Part shown: in pieces, positions 25,065 through 34,584 of the stretch
Layout of the letters: each line of letters begins with the position of its first letter
How positions within the stretch are numbered: the first letter of the stretch is position 1
Origin: Pyramidobacter porci
Lineage (GTDB): Bacteria > Synergistota > Synergistia > Synergistales > Dethiosulfovibrionaceae
Direction of reading: 5' to 3'
Length of the DNA stretch: 64,000 nucleotides
NCBI RefSeq assembly: GCF_009695745.1
Contig: NZ_VUNH01000008.1
Location: 62,001 to 126,000, forward strand
Made by a program: the position numbers and the translations under genes
Notes under the pieces: model-generated
Told to the model about the DNA's origin: nothing
The model's database searches: none
What the model saw: the letters and a program-made list of their open reading frames with translations, nothing else

Positions 25065-25433
25065 ATGAAGCCCAATCCTCTCGGCCCGTCGGCGAAAGTC
25101 ATGGCGCTCACGGCCGCGCTGGCGCTCGTCGTCTGCACCGTCGTGCTCTGGGGCGTCGTCGCCCGCAGCGGCAAAGTGACGCGGGACGCCGCCGAGCTGG
25201 CAGCGCGGATGCGCCTGATGGCTCCCGAACCGCAATGGAATGACCGCCTGAACCGCGCGGCGCTGGAGAAGTCTCTGCGCGCGGCCCGTCCCAATCTGCC
25301 CGAAAACGCCCAGCTCTGTTTCGTCGCGCCGTGCTGGGCCGTCGTGCACCTTGCCGACTCCTCGCTGCTGCTGCGCTGGCAGTCCGAAGCCAAGGATTTT
25401 GGCTGGACCGAACTGGACCGGGCAACGCGCTGA
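25065..25433 (+). CDS. Small single-pass membrane protein, unknown
   Basis: 122 residues. One N-terminal transmembrane segment (about 12-31, MALTAALALVVCTVVLWGVV) and an extracytoplasmic domain of about 90 residues without recognised motif; two cysteines (AQLCFVAPCWAVV) could form a disulfide. The start codon directly follows the rlmN stop codon (TAAATG), so it is in the rlmN operon and probably translationally coupled. It has no upstream ribosome site outside rlmN. I do not recognise the family. Confidence 0.6.
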   Translation: MKPNPLGPSAKVMALTAALALVVCTVVLWGVVARSGKVTRDAAELAARMRLMAPEPQWNDRLNRAALEKSLRAARPNLPENAQLCFVAPCWAVVHLADSSLLLRWQSEAKDFGWTELDRATR

Positions 25434-25457
25434 GCGCTCCGGGGGAGAACCGCAAGG

Positions 25458-25555
25458 CAAGTTACGCAGGCCGCGCAGCTCGCTTTGCGAATCTTTCTCG
25501 CAGAGCCCTTGAGTTCAGCCTTGCAACCTTATTAATAAAGAAATCGTATGACGTT
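25458..25555. repeat. Degenerate half-copy of the 47.6-kb inverted-repeat element
   Basis: The stretch GCGCAGCTCGCTTTGCGAAT followed by a CGCAGAGCC block and an AT-rich end (AATAAAGAAATCGTATG) lines up with the right half of the element at 47640-47799 (GCGCAACTCGCTTCGTGAAT, CGCAGCGCC, GAGAAATAGTAT). Aligned by eye only; no left half is seen. Confidence 0.4.
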
Positions 25556-25587
25556 ATCACTGAACAGCGACGCATCAGGTGAGCCCC

Positions 25588-25618
25588 TTGACTTATTATT
25601 TCAAAAATCGATAATTAT
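25588..25618 (+). promoter_or_regulatory. Promoter region and ATAATTAT box upstream of gntR-type gene
   Basis: TTGACT (25588-25593) with an AT-rich -10 region 17-18 bases on. The palindrome ATAATTAT (25611-25618) overlaps the -10 position. The same 8-mer falls in the promoter spacer of the divergent-end amide operon at 34380-34387, which makes it a candidate operator. Confidence 0.4.
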
Positions 25619-25656
25619 AGGGAAAGCGATCGCATACTTCTATTGGAGACAATGAG

Positions 25657-26376
25657 ATGACTATACCCCTTTATTATCAAATTTATCGCGATTTACAGTA
25701 CAAAATCTGCGAAGGGCTCTATAAGCCGGGGGCAATGCTGCCGACGGAGGCCGATCTCGAGAAAATTTACGGTACCAGCCGCGCCCCGGTACGACAGGCG
25801 CTGGGAGCGCTTGAAAATGAAGGGCTCGTTCTCCGCCTCCAAGGGAAGGGAACGTTTGTCACCAAACAGGTGCGCACGCGCCCTTGGTTTACCGCCACAG
25901 GCTTCGTGAACGTGTATGAGCAACATTGGGACCGGCTTTCAACCCAAACGCTGGAGATTTCCCTGAAGATCCCGCACGATCAGGACATTCAGACCTTCCT
26001 GAATTTGGGCAAAAAGGAACAAACGACCTATTTGGTCCGCAGCCAATGTATCGAAGAAACCCCCGTCTTCGTCTTTGAACATTATCTTCCGCGACGTTTT
26101 GACCTCTCCATTTTCAAAGCGGCGGGAGACTTTATCTCCATGAAGGAGATGCTGACCTCTAAATTCAACATCGTGATCTGCCGCGTTCACGAGAAACTTG
26201 CCGTTCGTATCCCGCCTAAAAAGATCACGGATTATTTGCAGGTCGCTGAACACACCCCGGTTCTCAGAGTTCGTCGTTTTTTCTCCGACAATCAGGGAAA
26301 AGCCGTGTGGGTAAGCAATCAATATGTTTTTACTGAAAAATGGGAATACGAGATGGATTCCACGCTTAACTATTGA
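25657..26376 (+). CDS. GntR/HutC-family transcriptional regulator
   Basis: 239 residues. N-terminal winged helix-turn-helix (PLYYQIYRDLQYKICEGLYK, then LPTEADLEKIYGTSRAPVRQ and LVLRLQGKGTFV) and a C-terminal UTRA ligand-binding domain (about 95-230, with YLVRSQCIEETPVFVFEHYL and PVLRVRRFFSDNQGKAVWVS). This is the HutC subfamily, whose members usually repress a neighbouring catabolic or uptake operon until the ligand is bound. It converges on the ABC transporter/hydrolase operon at 26486-34301, the likely target. Coding GC is visibly lower than that of its neighbours. Confidence 0.92.
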   Translation: MTIPLYYQIYRDLQYKICEGLYKPGAMLPTEADLEKIYGTSRAPVRQALGALENEGLVLRLQGKGTFVTKQVRTRPWFTATGFVNVYEQHWDRLSTQTLEISLKIPHDQDIQTFLNLGKKEQTTYLVRSQCIEETPVFVFEHYLPRRFDLSIFKAAGDFISMKEMLTSKFNIVICRVHEKLAVRIPPKKITDYLQVAEHTPVLRVRRFFSDNQGKAVWVSNQYVFTEKWEYEMDSTLNY

Positions 26377-26427
26377 CGCTCGTAATCCGGACATTCTATC
26401 GCCACGCATAAAGCACGCTTTTAAAGT

Positions 26428-26477
26428 TGTTGGGATGGCGGAAACGTAACCCTTTCCGCCATCCCAACAGTTTTTTT
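26428..26477 (+). terminator. Terminator between gntR-type gene and ABC operon
   Basis: Perfect 17-bp arms (26428-26444 and 26453-26469), 8-base loop, then TTTTTTT on the plus strand. It ends the regulator transcript and probably also blocks read-through from the convergent operon. Confidence 0.9.
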
Positions 26478-26485
26478 ACAAGGTT

Positions 26486-27496
<1,011 letters not shown>

Positions 27497-27498
27497 GG

Positions 27499-28482
27499 CT
27501 ACTCCCCTCTGCACGCAAAGTTCAGGCAGCGCACAAAATGACCGGGCGCAATCTCCACGTTGGGAATAGCACCGCGACGGCAAGCTTCCTTCGCCTCCGG
27601 ACAACGGGCGGCGAATACGCATCCGTCGGGCAAGTTGGCCGGATCGGGCATCAGACCGGCGATCGGTTTGAGGCGGTGAACTTTTTTGTCGAAGTTGGGA
27701 ATCGAGCCGAACAGTCCCTGCGTATAGGGATGGGATGTGTGGTTGTAAATGTGCTCCAGCGTGCCGTACTCCACGATGTTTCCGGCGTAGACGATGCCCA
27801 CGCGATCGCAGACTTCGGCCACAACGCCGAGATCATGGGTGATCAGCAGCAACGACGTGCCGAAACGCTTCTTGAGCGTTTCGATGAGGTGCAGCACCTG
27901 TTCCTGAATGGTCACATCCAGCGCCGTCGTCGGCTCGTCGGCCAGCAGCAGCGAAGGATTGCAGGCCAGCGCAATGGCGATGACAATGCGCTGCTGCATG
28001 CCGCCGGAAAACTGGTGCGGGTATTCGTGGCAGCGTTCGCCCTCAATGCCGACCATTTCCATCATTTCCATGGCTTTGCGCAGCGCTTCCTTCCTGGTGA
28101 TCTTCCGGTGCAGGCCGATGACCTCGGCGATCTGGTCGCCGACGGTCAGTACGGGGTTCAGCGCCGTCATCGGATCCTGAAAGATCATGGAGATCTCGTG
28201 ACCGCGGATTTTGCGCATCTCTTCTTCGGACTTTTTGCAGAGATCCTCTCCTTTGTAGAGGAGAGAGCCGCCGACGATACGCCCGGGAGGATTGGGGACC
28301 AAACGCATAATGCCAAGAGCCGTCGTGGTTTTTCCGGCGCCGGTTTCGCCGACCAGGCCGAGAGATTCTCCCTGCGCCAGGGCGAAACTGATGCCGTTGA
28401 CCGCTTTGACCACCGTCTTATCAACAAAATAATGAATCGTCAGATCTCTGACTTCGAGGATGTTCTTGTCGTTTCCACTCAT
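27499..28482 (-). CDS. Peptide-type ABC importer ATPase (OppD/DppD-like)
   Basis: 327 residues. Walker A GETGAGKTTTALGIMR near 45, MIFQDPMTALNPVLTVG, signature HQFSGGMQQRIVIAIALACN near 160, Walker B LLLADEPTTALDVT, H-loop LLITHDLGVVAE, and the C-terminal extension with the cysteine cluster (GCVFAARCPEAKEACRRG) typical of dipeptide/nickel importers, which may hold an Fe-S cluster. Pairs with the OppF-like ATPase, whose gene begins two bases after its stop codon. Energises uptake of the substrate caught by the binding protein encoded upstream. Confidence 0.94.
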   Translation of the reverse strand: MSGNDKNILEVRDLTIHYFVDKTVVKAVNGISFALAQGESLGLVGETGAGKTTTALGIMRLVPNPPGRIVGGSLLYKGEDLCKKSEEEMRKIRGHEISMIFQDPMTALNPVLTVGDQIAEVIGLHRKITRKEALRKAMEMMEMVGIEGERCHEYPHQFSGGMQQRIVIAIALACNPSLLLADEPTTALDVTIQEQVLHLIETLKKRFGTSLLLITHDLGVVAEVCDRVGIVYAGNIVEYGTLEHIYNHTSHPYTQGLFGSIPNFDKKVHRLKPIAGLMPDPANLPDGCVFAARCPEAKEACRRGAIPNVEIAPGHFVRCLNFACRGE

Positions 28483-28500
28483 GGCGTCGGCCTCCGCTCA

Positions 28501-29412
28501 TCAGGATTTCAAACGGGGATCCAGCGCGTCGCGCAGACCGTCGCCGAACAGGTTGAATGCGAACACCGTGATCATGATGGCCACTCCGGGAAACGTGATC
28601 AGGTTCCAGTGGTCACGGATGAACTGACGGCCGCTGGAAAGCATGCCGCCCCACTCGGGTGTCGGCGCCGGCACTCCCAAACCGATGAAGCTCAGACCGG
28701 AAATGGTCAGAATCGCCGTCGCGATGCCCATGGACACCTGGACGATGATCGGCGCCATGGCGTTCGGCAGCACATATTTCCAGATGATGCGCAGATTTGA
28801 GGCCCCCGTGGAACGGGCCGCTTCGATATACTGCTCGCCGCGCACCGTGATCACGGCCGAGCGGGTGACGCGCGCAAAACTCGACATCAGCCCCAGGCCG
28901 ATCGCCAAGATCAGGTTGGGAATGCTGTTCCCCAACGCGGCCACGATGGAGATGCCCAGCAGCAAGTTGGGAACCGCCAGCAGCACGTCGATGCAGCGCA
29001 TCAGCACGTTGTCAAGCCAACCGCCGTAAAATCCGGCCACGCAGCCCACTGCCGTGCCAATGACGCAGGCGATCACGACCGAGCTCAGTCCGATCGTCAG
29101 AGACGTGCGGCAGCCCCAGATCACGCGGGTAAAGATATCGCGCCCCAGCTCGTCGGTCCCCATCCAGTGCTCCGCCGACAGCGGCAGATAACGCATGCGA
29201 AGGTTGGGGCGGGCATAATCGAATCCGCTGATCTGGCCGGGAAACAGCGCACAGACGACGAGGACGACGATGATCGCCAGTCCGAGCACAGCGGCTCGAT
29301 TCTTCAGGAAGCGTTTGCAAACGTCTTTCAGCTGTCCGCGGCTGCTGATGGAAATTTCTTCGCATTCAGCTGCGTTTTCAGACGCCGCTGTTTTGTTCTC
29401 GAAATCAGACAC
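28501..29412 (-). CDS. Peptide-type ABC importer permease (DppC-like)
   Basis: 303 residues. OppC-N region followed by a five-to-six-helix permease domain; EAA-loop motif EAARSTGASNLRIIWKYVLPN near residue 205 (contact with the ATPases) and GLGVPAPTPEWGGMLSSGR, a hallmark of DppC/OppC proteins. GTG start at 29412 that overlaps the end of the upstream permease gene, consistent with coupled synthesis of the two membrane subunits. The cytoplasmic N-terminus of about 40 residues is longer than usual. Confidence 0.93.
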   Translation of the reverse strand: MSDFENKTAASENAAECEEISISSRGQLKDVCKRFLKNRAAVLGLAIIVVLVVCALFPGQISGFDYARPNLRMRYLPLSAEHWMGTDELGRDIFTRVIWGCRTSLTIGLSSVVIACVIGTAVGCVAGFYGGWLDNVLMRCIDVLLAVPNLLLGISIVAALGNSIPNLILAIGLGLMSSFARVTRSAVITVRGEQYIEAARSTGASNLRIIWKYVLPNAMAPIIVQVSMGIATAILTISGLSFIGLGVPAPTPEWGGMLSSGRQFIRDHWNLITFPGVAIMITVFAFNLFGDGLRDALDPRLKS

Positions 29413-30387
29413 CTACGCCGCCTCCTTCGCCGTTTTCTTTTCGGGCCGCGACCGCCGCGGCTTCAGATACTGCGAACGGATGCGCGGATCCACGTAAGCG
29501 TAAAGCACGTCGACGATCAGATTGACGATCGACATGGCCAGAGCGATGAACATGATGCCTCCCTGGACCAGCGGCGCGTTCTTCACCTTAATGGCGCCGA
29601 TGATCAGGTTCCCCAGGCCGGGAATGGCGAAAACGACCTCGCTGATCGCCGCGCCGCCCAACATCTTGCCGAAGTTGACCCCCACCACCGTCATGACGGG
29701 AATGATCGCGTTGCGGAAGGCGTGATGCCAGACGACTTTTATTTCAGACTGTCCCTTGGAACGAGCCGTGCGCACATAATCCTGACGGATGGCCTCCAGC
29801 ATGCTGGAACGGGTCATGCGCATCACGGCAGCCGCCGAAGAAGTGCCGATAGTCAGCGCCGGGAGCACCACATGTTTCCAGCTGCTGAATCCCGACGACG
29901 GAAACCACTTCAGAACAACCGAAAAGAGAATGATCAGCAGCAGTCCCTGCCAGAAATTCGGCATGGACACGCCGATCATGGCCAGCACGCGGCAGATATT
30001 GTCCCACACAGTATACTGTTTGACCGCCGAAACGATGCCGGTGACGATTCCCAGAGCCACCGCGATCAACGTGCTGAAAAAAGCCAGCTGAAACGTGGTC
30101 GGGAAGCGGCTCATGATCTCGGTGACCACAGGCTGCTTCGTCGTGTAGGAAATGCCCAGATCCCCCGTCAGGGCTTTCCTGATGTAGTTGAAATACTGGA
30201 TGATGAATGGATCGTTCAAGCCGTTTTCAGCCCGGAATTTTGCCTTGTCCTCTGCGGTTGCCATGTCGCCGAGGATGTAATCCTCGGGCTTTCCGGGAGA
30301 AAAGTACATCATGCTGAAAACCAGCAGCACAACGCCCAGCATGACCGGAACCATCATCAGGATGCGTTTGCCGATGAATTTAAGCAT
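29413..30387 (-). CDS. Peptide-type ABC importer permease (DppB-like)
   Basis: 324 residues, six predicted helices. The N-terminal MLKFIGKRILMMVPVMLGVV helix, GDLGISYTTKQPV, and the EAA motif YVRTARSKGQSEIKVVWHHA near 210 are typical of DppB/OppB. The C-terminal stretch IVDVLYAYVDPRIR is the usual family ending. First permease gene of the operon after the attenuator hairpin; its product and DppC form the membrane channel. Confidence 0.94.
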   Translation of the reverse strand: MLKFIGKRILMMVPVMLGVVLLVFSMMYFSPGKPEDYILGDMATAEDKAKFRAENGLNDPFIIQYFNYIRKALTGDLGISYTTKQPVVTEIMSRFPTTFQLAFFSTLIAVALGIVTGIVSAVKQYTVWDNICRVLAMIGVSMPNFWQGLLLIILFSVVLKWFPSSGFSSWKHVVLPALTIGTSSAAAVMRMTRSSMLEAIRQDYVRTARSKGQSEIKVVWHHAFRNAIIPVMTVVGVNFGKMLGGAAISEVVFAIPGLGNLIIGAIKVKNAPLVQGGIMFIALAMSIVNLIVDVLYAYVDPRIRSQYLKPRRSRPEKKTAKEAA

Positions 30388-30424
30388 ACGCCGGATTTCC
30401 CCTTCCTCGTGAAACGCTCATTCT

Positions 30425-30461
30425 AAAAAGCAGCCGGATCCTTCGAAAGAGTCCGGCTGCT
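30425..30461 (-). terminator. Attenuating terminator between binding-protein and permease genes
   Basis: On the minus strand AGCAGCCGGA pairs with TCCGGCTGCT (30429-30438/30452-30461) and is followed by TTTTTAGAAT. Such partial terminators after the binding-protein gene commonly make that protein more abundant than the transporter itself. Confidence 0.75.
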
Positions 30462-30493
30462 CACTTATGGCGCGTAAAGACAAGATGCGAATA

Positions 30494-31981
30494 CTACTCT
30501 TCGACTTCCCAGTCCTTGACGTTGACGCGGAAAATCGTCGTAGGCATGACGAAATTTTTGATCTTGTCGCTGACGCCAAAGATCGTGTCGGCTTCGGCAA
30601 AGGGAATGGAATAGCGCTTCTCATAGAGATAATCCTGAATCTCGTCGAGCAGGACCTTCCGTTCCTCCCGATCGTACAACGTCTTCAACTTCTTAAGCAT
30701 GCCGTCGAGTTTCACGTCGTTGGGAGCCAAGCGTGAACCGAATTCTTTCTCGTAAATGATGAGAATATTGGAGATCTCGTTGGCCGTCGCCGTGCGGATC
30801 GAGGCCTCCCAGGGCCCCTGCGCCTCGCGGGTCGCCAGGGCGCTCTGTTCGATGCGAGCGTTCACGCCCACGGCTGCCCAGTACGCCTGAACGATCTCGC
30901 CCATCTGCTGGTAAAGCGCCTCGGGCAGAAGGTGCAGCTCGATGTCGAAGCCGTTGGGATAGCCGGCCTCGACCAGAAGCTGCTTAGCTTTCTCCGGGTT
31001 GTATTCCCAGCCGCCCATATCCTTCCAGCCCTCGACGATGGAGGGATATACGCCCGTCATGGCGTGAGCGTGACCGTCGAAGGCCGCGTCGGCCAAAGCG
31101 GGAATGTCAACGGCGTAGGACAGGGCGTGACGGACTTTCTGATTCGACAGAATCGGGTGGTTCATGGCCATCGTGATCAGATAATACTTTTCAGAACGCC
31201 CCGATTCGACGTGACAGCCGTCAATCGCGTTGACGCGGTCGATGTCGGATCCGTTGATGTAGAACGCGAAGTCGGCGGCGCCGGTTTCAAGTTCGATGAC
31301 GCGGGAAGCCGGTTCGGGAACGAACTTGAGCAGGACGTTTTTCGTCTTGGCAGGCGTTCCCCAATATTTTTCGTTGCGCTCAAACAGCATGCTGGCGCCG
31401 TTGGTCCACTTGACCAGCTTGTAAGCGCCGGAACCGACGGGCGCTCGGGCATAATCCTTTTCGCCCATCTCCTCCACGGCTTTCTTGCAGCCGATCCAGC
31501 AGCGTCCGCTGGCCAGCACGTTGAACACGGGAGCGTAAGGCTGATGCATGGCCAGGACCACCGTGTAGGGATCTTCGGCTTTGGAGTTTTTCTCGTCGTA
31601 CCAGATCATCGTCGAATAGGAGGTGGAATCGTCCTTGGTGCGCCCCAGGCTGAAGAGGACATCCTCGGCAGTCAGAGGATAACCGTTGGAAAACACCACG
31701 TCGCGGCGCAGATGCATTCTCAGGTGCGTGCTGTCGATGAACTCCCAGCTCGTCGCCAGACGGGGAATCTCTTTGCCCTCGCGGTCAAGATCCACCAGCG
31801 AGTCGTAGATCAGCGTCATGACGATGTTGTTGGAAATGCCGTTGCCGCGCCGCGGGTCCAACGTGTCCGGCTCCAGCTCGTTCACCATCGTGATCGTGTC
31901 CTTGAAAGCCGCCGGGGCAGACGCAGCGCACAGTCCCATCAGGGACACGACGCACAGGACCATTGCAAAAAATTTCTTCAT
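30494..31981 (-). CDS. Extracytoplasmic solute-binding protein, family 5
   Basis: 495 residues. Sec signal peptide (MKKFFAMVLCVVSLMGLCAA...APAA, cleaved about residue 25; the LMGLC stretch is not a good lipobox). SBP_bac_5 signatures: ELEPDTLDPRRGNGISNN at the mature N-terminus, LATSWEFIDSTHLRMHLR near 78, VVFSNGYPLTAEDVLFSLGR near 96 and RKVLLDEIQDYLYEKRYSIP near the end. Family members bind di/oligopeptides, nickel or opines. The ligand here is unknown; genetic linkage to nitrilase and creatininase-type enzymes suggests an amide-containing compound. Confidence 0.93.
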   Translation of the reverse strand: MKKFFAMVLCVVSLMGLCAASAPAAFKDTITMVNELEPDTLDPRRGNGISNNIVMTLIYDSLVDLDREGKEIPRLATSWEFIDSTHLRMHLRRDVVFSNGYPLTAEDVLFSLGRTKDDSTSYSTMIWYDEKNSKAEDPYTVVLAMHQPYAPVFNVLASGRCWIGCKKAVEEMGEKDYARAPVGSGAYKLVKWTNGASMLFERNEKYWGTPAKTKNVLLKFVPEPASRVIELETGAADFAFYINGSDIDRVNAIDGCHVESGRSEKYYLITMAMNHPILSNQKVRHALSYAVDIPALADAAFDGHAHAMTGVYPSIVEGWKDMGGWEYNPEKAKQLLVEAGYPNGFDIELHLLPEALYQQMGEIVQAYWAAVGVNARIEQSALATREAQGPWEASIRTATANEISNILIIYEKEFGSRLAPNDVKLDGMLKKLKTLYDREERKVLLDEIQDYLYEKRYSIPFAEADTIFGVSDKIKNFVMPTTIFRVNVKDWEVEE

Positions 31982-32043
31982 ATTTCTCCCTCCTGCTGAA
32001 CAAATATAACAAGATTCAACCCGCGGCCGCAGAGCCGCAAAGG

Positions 32044-32715
32044 TTACAGTTTCTTCGCGCCGGAACGAATATCGGCGACAACTTGTTCCATGTTCGCCTC
32101 GATAAGAGGATCGACGCTGCGCAGCGAAAATTTTCCCTCGGCAAAGTCCTCGCGCATCTTCGCTTCTCGTATCGCCGCCGCTTCGGCTTTGGCCAAGTAC
32201 GCTTCGCAGTTATCGGGCGGCATCACGATCACGCCGTCGGCGTCGCCAAAAACGATATCGCCGGGATGCACGACGGCGCCGCCGCAGTTGACGGGAATGT
32301 CGTACTGCCCCGAGAGCCCCCAGACGTTGGTCGTCGCTGCCGAGATGCCGGCGCAGAACACGGGGAACCCCATACGGTCGAGCCAGACCGAATCGGTCGC
32401 CGGACCGTCGATGACGATCCCTGCCAGACCGAGAGCCTGGGCGTTGCGCGCCACCATTTCCCCGACACAGGCAAAGACCTCGTCGCCAGCGCGATCGACC
32501 ACCAGCACAGAACCTCCGGGAGCTTCCTGAATAGCCTTATACATGGCGCAGGAATCCTTACCGAGGATGCGCGCCGTGTAAGCGGGGCCGACCATTTTCA
32601 TCGAACGGCTGATCGGTTTGATGCGCGGCATCATGAAGCTGACGCCGGGAAAATGTCCATAAGTCGCCGGATCGGTGCTCATAAACCGCTTTGTCAGTTC
32701 AGGCGTCCATTCCAT
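32044..32715 (-). CDS. RraA-like aldolase/decarboxylase
   Basis: 223 residues of the RraA/HMG-aldolase fold. Visible: MVGPAYTARILGKD near 40, GGSVLVVDRAGDEVFACVGE near 66, GIVIDGPATDSVWLDRMGFPVF near 97 (shortened: DGPATDS replaces the usual DGxxRD), and GDIVFGDADGVIVMP near 155. Family members include 4-hydroxy-4-methyl-2-oxoglutarate aldolase, oxaloacetate decarboxylase and the RNase E inhibitor RraA; catalytic members need an R-D pair after DG, which here reads A-T-D-S, so chemistry may differ. Nine bases downstream of the nitrilase gene. Confidence 0.85.
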   Translation of the reverse strand: MEWTPELTKRFMSTDPATYGHFPGVSFMMPRIKPISRSMKMVGPAYTARILGKDSCAMYKAIQEAPGGSVLVVDRAGDEVFACVGEMVARNAQALGLAGIVIDGPATDSVWLDRMGFPVFCAGISAATTNVWGLSGQYDIPVNCGGAVVHPGDIVFGDADGVIVMPPDNCEAYLAKAEAAAIREAKMREDFAEGKFSLRSVDPLIEANMEQVVADIRSGAKKL

Positions 32716-32724
32716 GACAGGCGC

Positions 32725-33549
32725 CTACTTCCTGACCGTGTCGTACACGTCGGCGCGGCGGTTTTTCAACGACGGCAGATGAGCGCGTACCTTGTCGAGA
32801 TACTCGAGGTCGATCTCGCCGACGGCGATTCCGGCGCCTTCGGAGGCGCGGGCGACAACCGTTCCCCACGGGTCGACGATCATGCTGTTGCCGAAGGAAT
32901 CGGACGTTCCGTGTTTTTTGCCGTACTGCCCGGCCGCCGCCACGTAACAGGTGTTCTCGATAGCGCGGGCGCGCAGGAGCGCTTCCCAGTGATCCTTTCC
33001 CGTCGCCATGCGGAAGTTGGCCGGCGCGAACAGGATCTGAGCGCCGTGCAGGGCCAGATAGCGGTACAGCTCGGGAAAACGGATATCGTAGCAGATCGAC
33101 AGCCCGAGACAGCCCATTTCCGTGCCCACCGTCACCATCTCCCGGCCGGGCTTGATGCGGGCCGATTCCTCAGCCACGCTGCCATCGGGGAGCGTGATGT
33201 CGAACGTGTGAAGCTTGCGGTATTTGGCAACCATTTCGCCTTGGGGATTCAACACCGCGGTCGTGTTGAACTTGCGGTCGCCCTCGGGGTTCACTTCGGC
33301 AATGCTGCCGCAATGGATCCAGAGGTGATGCCGGCGGGCTTTTTCGGCCATCAGGGAAATCGTTCGTCCTTCGGGAACAAGTTCAGGCGCTTCCTGCCCC
33401 TCGTCGATCACATTGAAAACTTCCGGGAAAGAGACGAACTTCGCGCCTTTGGACGCCGCCTCGTCGATAAAATCACAGGCGGCCTTCAGATTGGCGTCTT
33501 TATTGCCGCGCGTATCCATTTGAATCACGGCCATCAGGTATTTTCTCAT
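32725..33549 (-). CDS. Nitrilase-superfamily amidase (carbon-nitrogen hydrolase)
   Basis: 274 residues. The Glu-Lys-Cys triad of the superfamily is visible: FPEVFN (Glu43), KYRKLHTFD (Lys112) and LSICYDIRFPELYR (Cys153). Overall similar to the Nit2/omega-amidase branch (SCYDIRFPEL, HWEALLRARAIENTCYVAA). It hydrolyses a C-N amide bond to an acid and ammonia. I chose the ATG at 33549 because the product then opens MRKYLMAVIQMD as in relatives; AAGGAG lies a rather long 12 bases upstream, and an in-frame ATG at 33585 has no ribosome site. Second gene of the operon. Confidence 0.9.
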   Translation of the reverse strand: MRKYLMAVIQMDTRGNKDANLKAACDFIDEAASKGAKFVSFPEVFNVIDEGQEAPELVPEGRTISLMAEKARRHHLWIHCGSIAEVNPEGDRKFNTTAVLNPQGEMVAKYRKLHTFDITLPDGSVAEESARIKPGREMVTVGTEMGCLGLSICYDIRFPELYRYLALHGAQILFAPANFRMATGKDHWEALLRARAIENTCYVAAAGQYGKKHGTSDSFGNSMIVDPWGTVVARASEGAGIAVGEIDLEYLDKVRAHLPSLKNRRADVYDTVRK

Positions 33550-33575
33550 CTGTTTCGCAATCTCCTTTGGCTGCT

Positions 33576-34301
33576 TTAATGCCATTGCTTGAGGAACTCG
33601 ACCACACGCTCCACTGTTTTGCCGACGATCTGTTCGCCTTTTTCCGCGCTGGCCGGCGTGGGATCCCCTACGTGGGCCTCGGGATACGTTTCCACAAAGG
33701 GAGCGAACTGAGGAATATCGGGATATTCGTTGGCGGCAAGCCCCACGTCCTTCAGACGCTCGGCCTTGACCAGGTCGGGACGCAGATACATAAACGTGGA
33801 GGTGCCGGCCTCAGCGGCATGAGCGTGGGCAGGCCGGCCGTCATACTTGAGAATGCCCTTGCAAATGGGCTGAATGATCCGCCACCAGTCGATCAGACAG
33901 CACTTCACGTTCCTGGTACGGCGCAGATGCGTGGCGATCTCGGTAATGATGGGCACGTTGCCCAGATGCGGCCCAACAAAACAGAAACGCTTCACTCCCG
34001 TTTCCGCAAGGCTCTCGACAATGTCATAAAGATAATTGCGCAGCGATTCGGGGCGAACCGTAATCGTACCGCCTTCAGGCGCAAAAAGACTCTCCGAATA
34101 GCCAACGGGAACCGAAGGGCCAACGACCCAGCCAATCTTTTCGGAAATACGATTGGCGATTTCTTCGGCCACCAGCGTATCGGCGCCGACAGGAAGATGC
34201 GGCCCCCAGACCTCGAATGCGCCAACCGGAAGAATTATCGCGCGAGTTTTGGCAACCTCGGCACGGTAATCAACAAAGTTCATCTCTTTCATCAACAGCA
34301 T
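33576..34301 (-). CDS. Creatininase-family metal amidohydrolase
   Basis: 241 residues. The creatininase-family metal site is seen as GAFEVWGPHLPVGADT near residues 27-42 (family pattern G-x-x-E-x-H-G-x-H-L-P), with W replacing the usual His in the E-x-H-G segment, then PSVPVGYSESLFAPEGGTIT, RFCFVGPHLGNVP near 120 and AHAAEAGTSTFMYLRPDLV near 170 (the conserved H-A-x-x-x-E-T/S site). GGAGG lies 7-8 bases before the ATG at 34301; earlier in-frame starts overlap the promoter. First gene of the eight-gene operon. Substrate unknown; family members open creatinine and other cyclic amides or mature modified peptides. Confidence 0.87.
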   Translation of the reverse strand: MLLMKEMNFVDYRAEVAKTRAIILPVGAFEVWGPHLPVGADTLVAEEIANRISEKIGWVVGPSVPVGYSESLFAPEGGTITVRPESLRNYLYDIVESLAETGVKRFCFVGPHLGNVPIITEIATHLRRTRNVKCCLIDWWRIIQPICKGILKYDGRPAHAHAAEAGTSTFMYLRPDLVKAERLKDVGLAANEYPDIPQFAPFVETYPEAHVGDPTPASAEKGEQIVGKTVERVVEFLKQWH

Positions 34302-34368
34302 CGGACAGCCTCCATATCGCACCACAAAAACCTTAAATTTAATCATGGAACCCTGTGAATTGCATGTG

Positions 34369-34397
34369 ATTATAACATCATAATTATTTGACCGCAA
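34369..34397 (-). promoter_or_regulatory. Promoter of the amide-catabolism/ABC operon
   Basis: On the minus strand TTGCGG (34392-34397), 17-base spacer and TATAAT (34369-34374). The spacer contains the palindrome ATAATTAT (34380-34387), also present upstream of the gntR-type gene. Confidence 0.65.
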
Positions 34398-34490
34398 GTT
34401 TTCCGTCAGCTCTCCTGAATCGTGAAACGCTCTTTTTGGCGCAGCACAACAGGCACAAAAGCGCAGCAGACAACAATCTTCCGTGCAAAA

Positions 34491-34506
34491 TGTTCCACGT
34501 GGAACA
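34491..34506. promoter_or_regulatory. parS centromere site (ParB binding)
   Basis: TGTTCCACGTGGAACA, a perfect 16-base palindrome that matches the bacterial parS consensus. It lies in a non-coding gap between the creatininase-type operon promoter and the lplA terminator. Confidence 0.88.
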
Positions 34507-34516
34507 TTCCTCATGA

Positions 34517-34570
34517 AAAAGAGTCTGTCTCTCAATTCCCGTTTCCAGGGAAATAGAGACAGACTCTTTT
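34517..34570 (-). terminator. Terminator after lplA
   Basis: Perfect 16-bp arms AAAAGAGTCTGTCTCT (34517-34532) and its complement (34555-34570) around a 22-base loop with some inner pairing. On the minus strand it ends in TTTTTCATG. Confidence 0.85.
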
Positions 34571-34584
34571 GCACTCATACAGTT

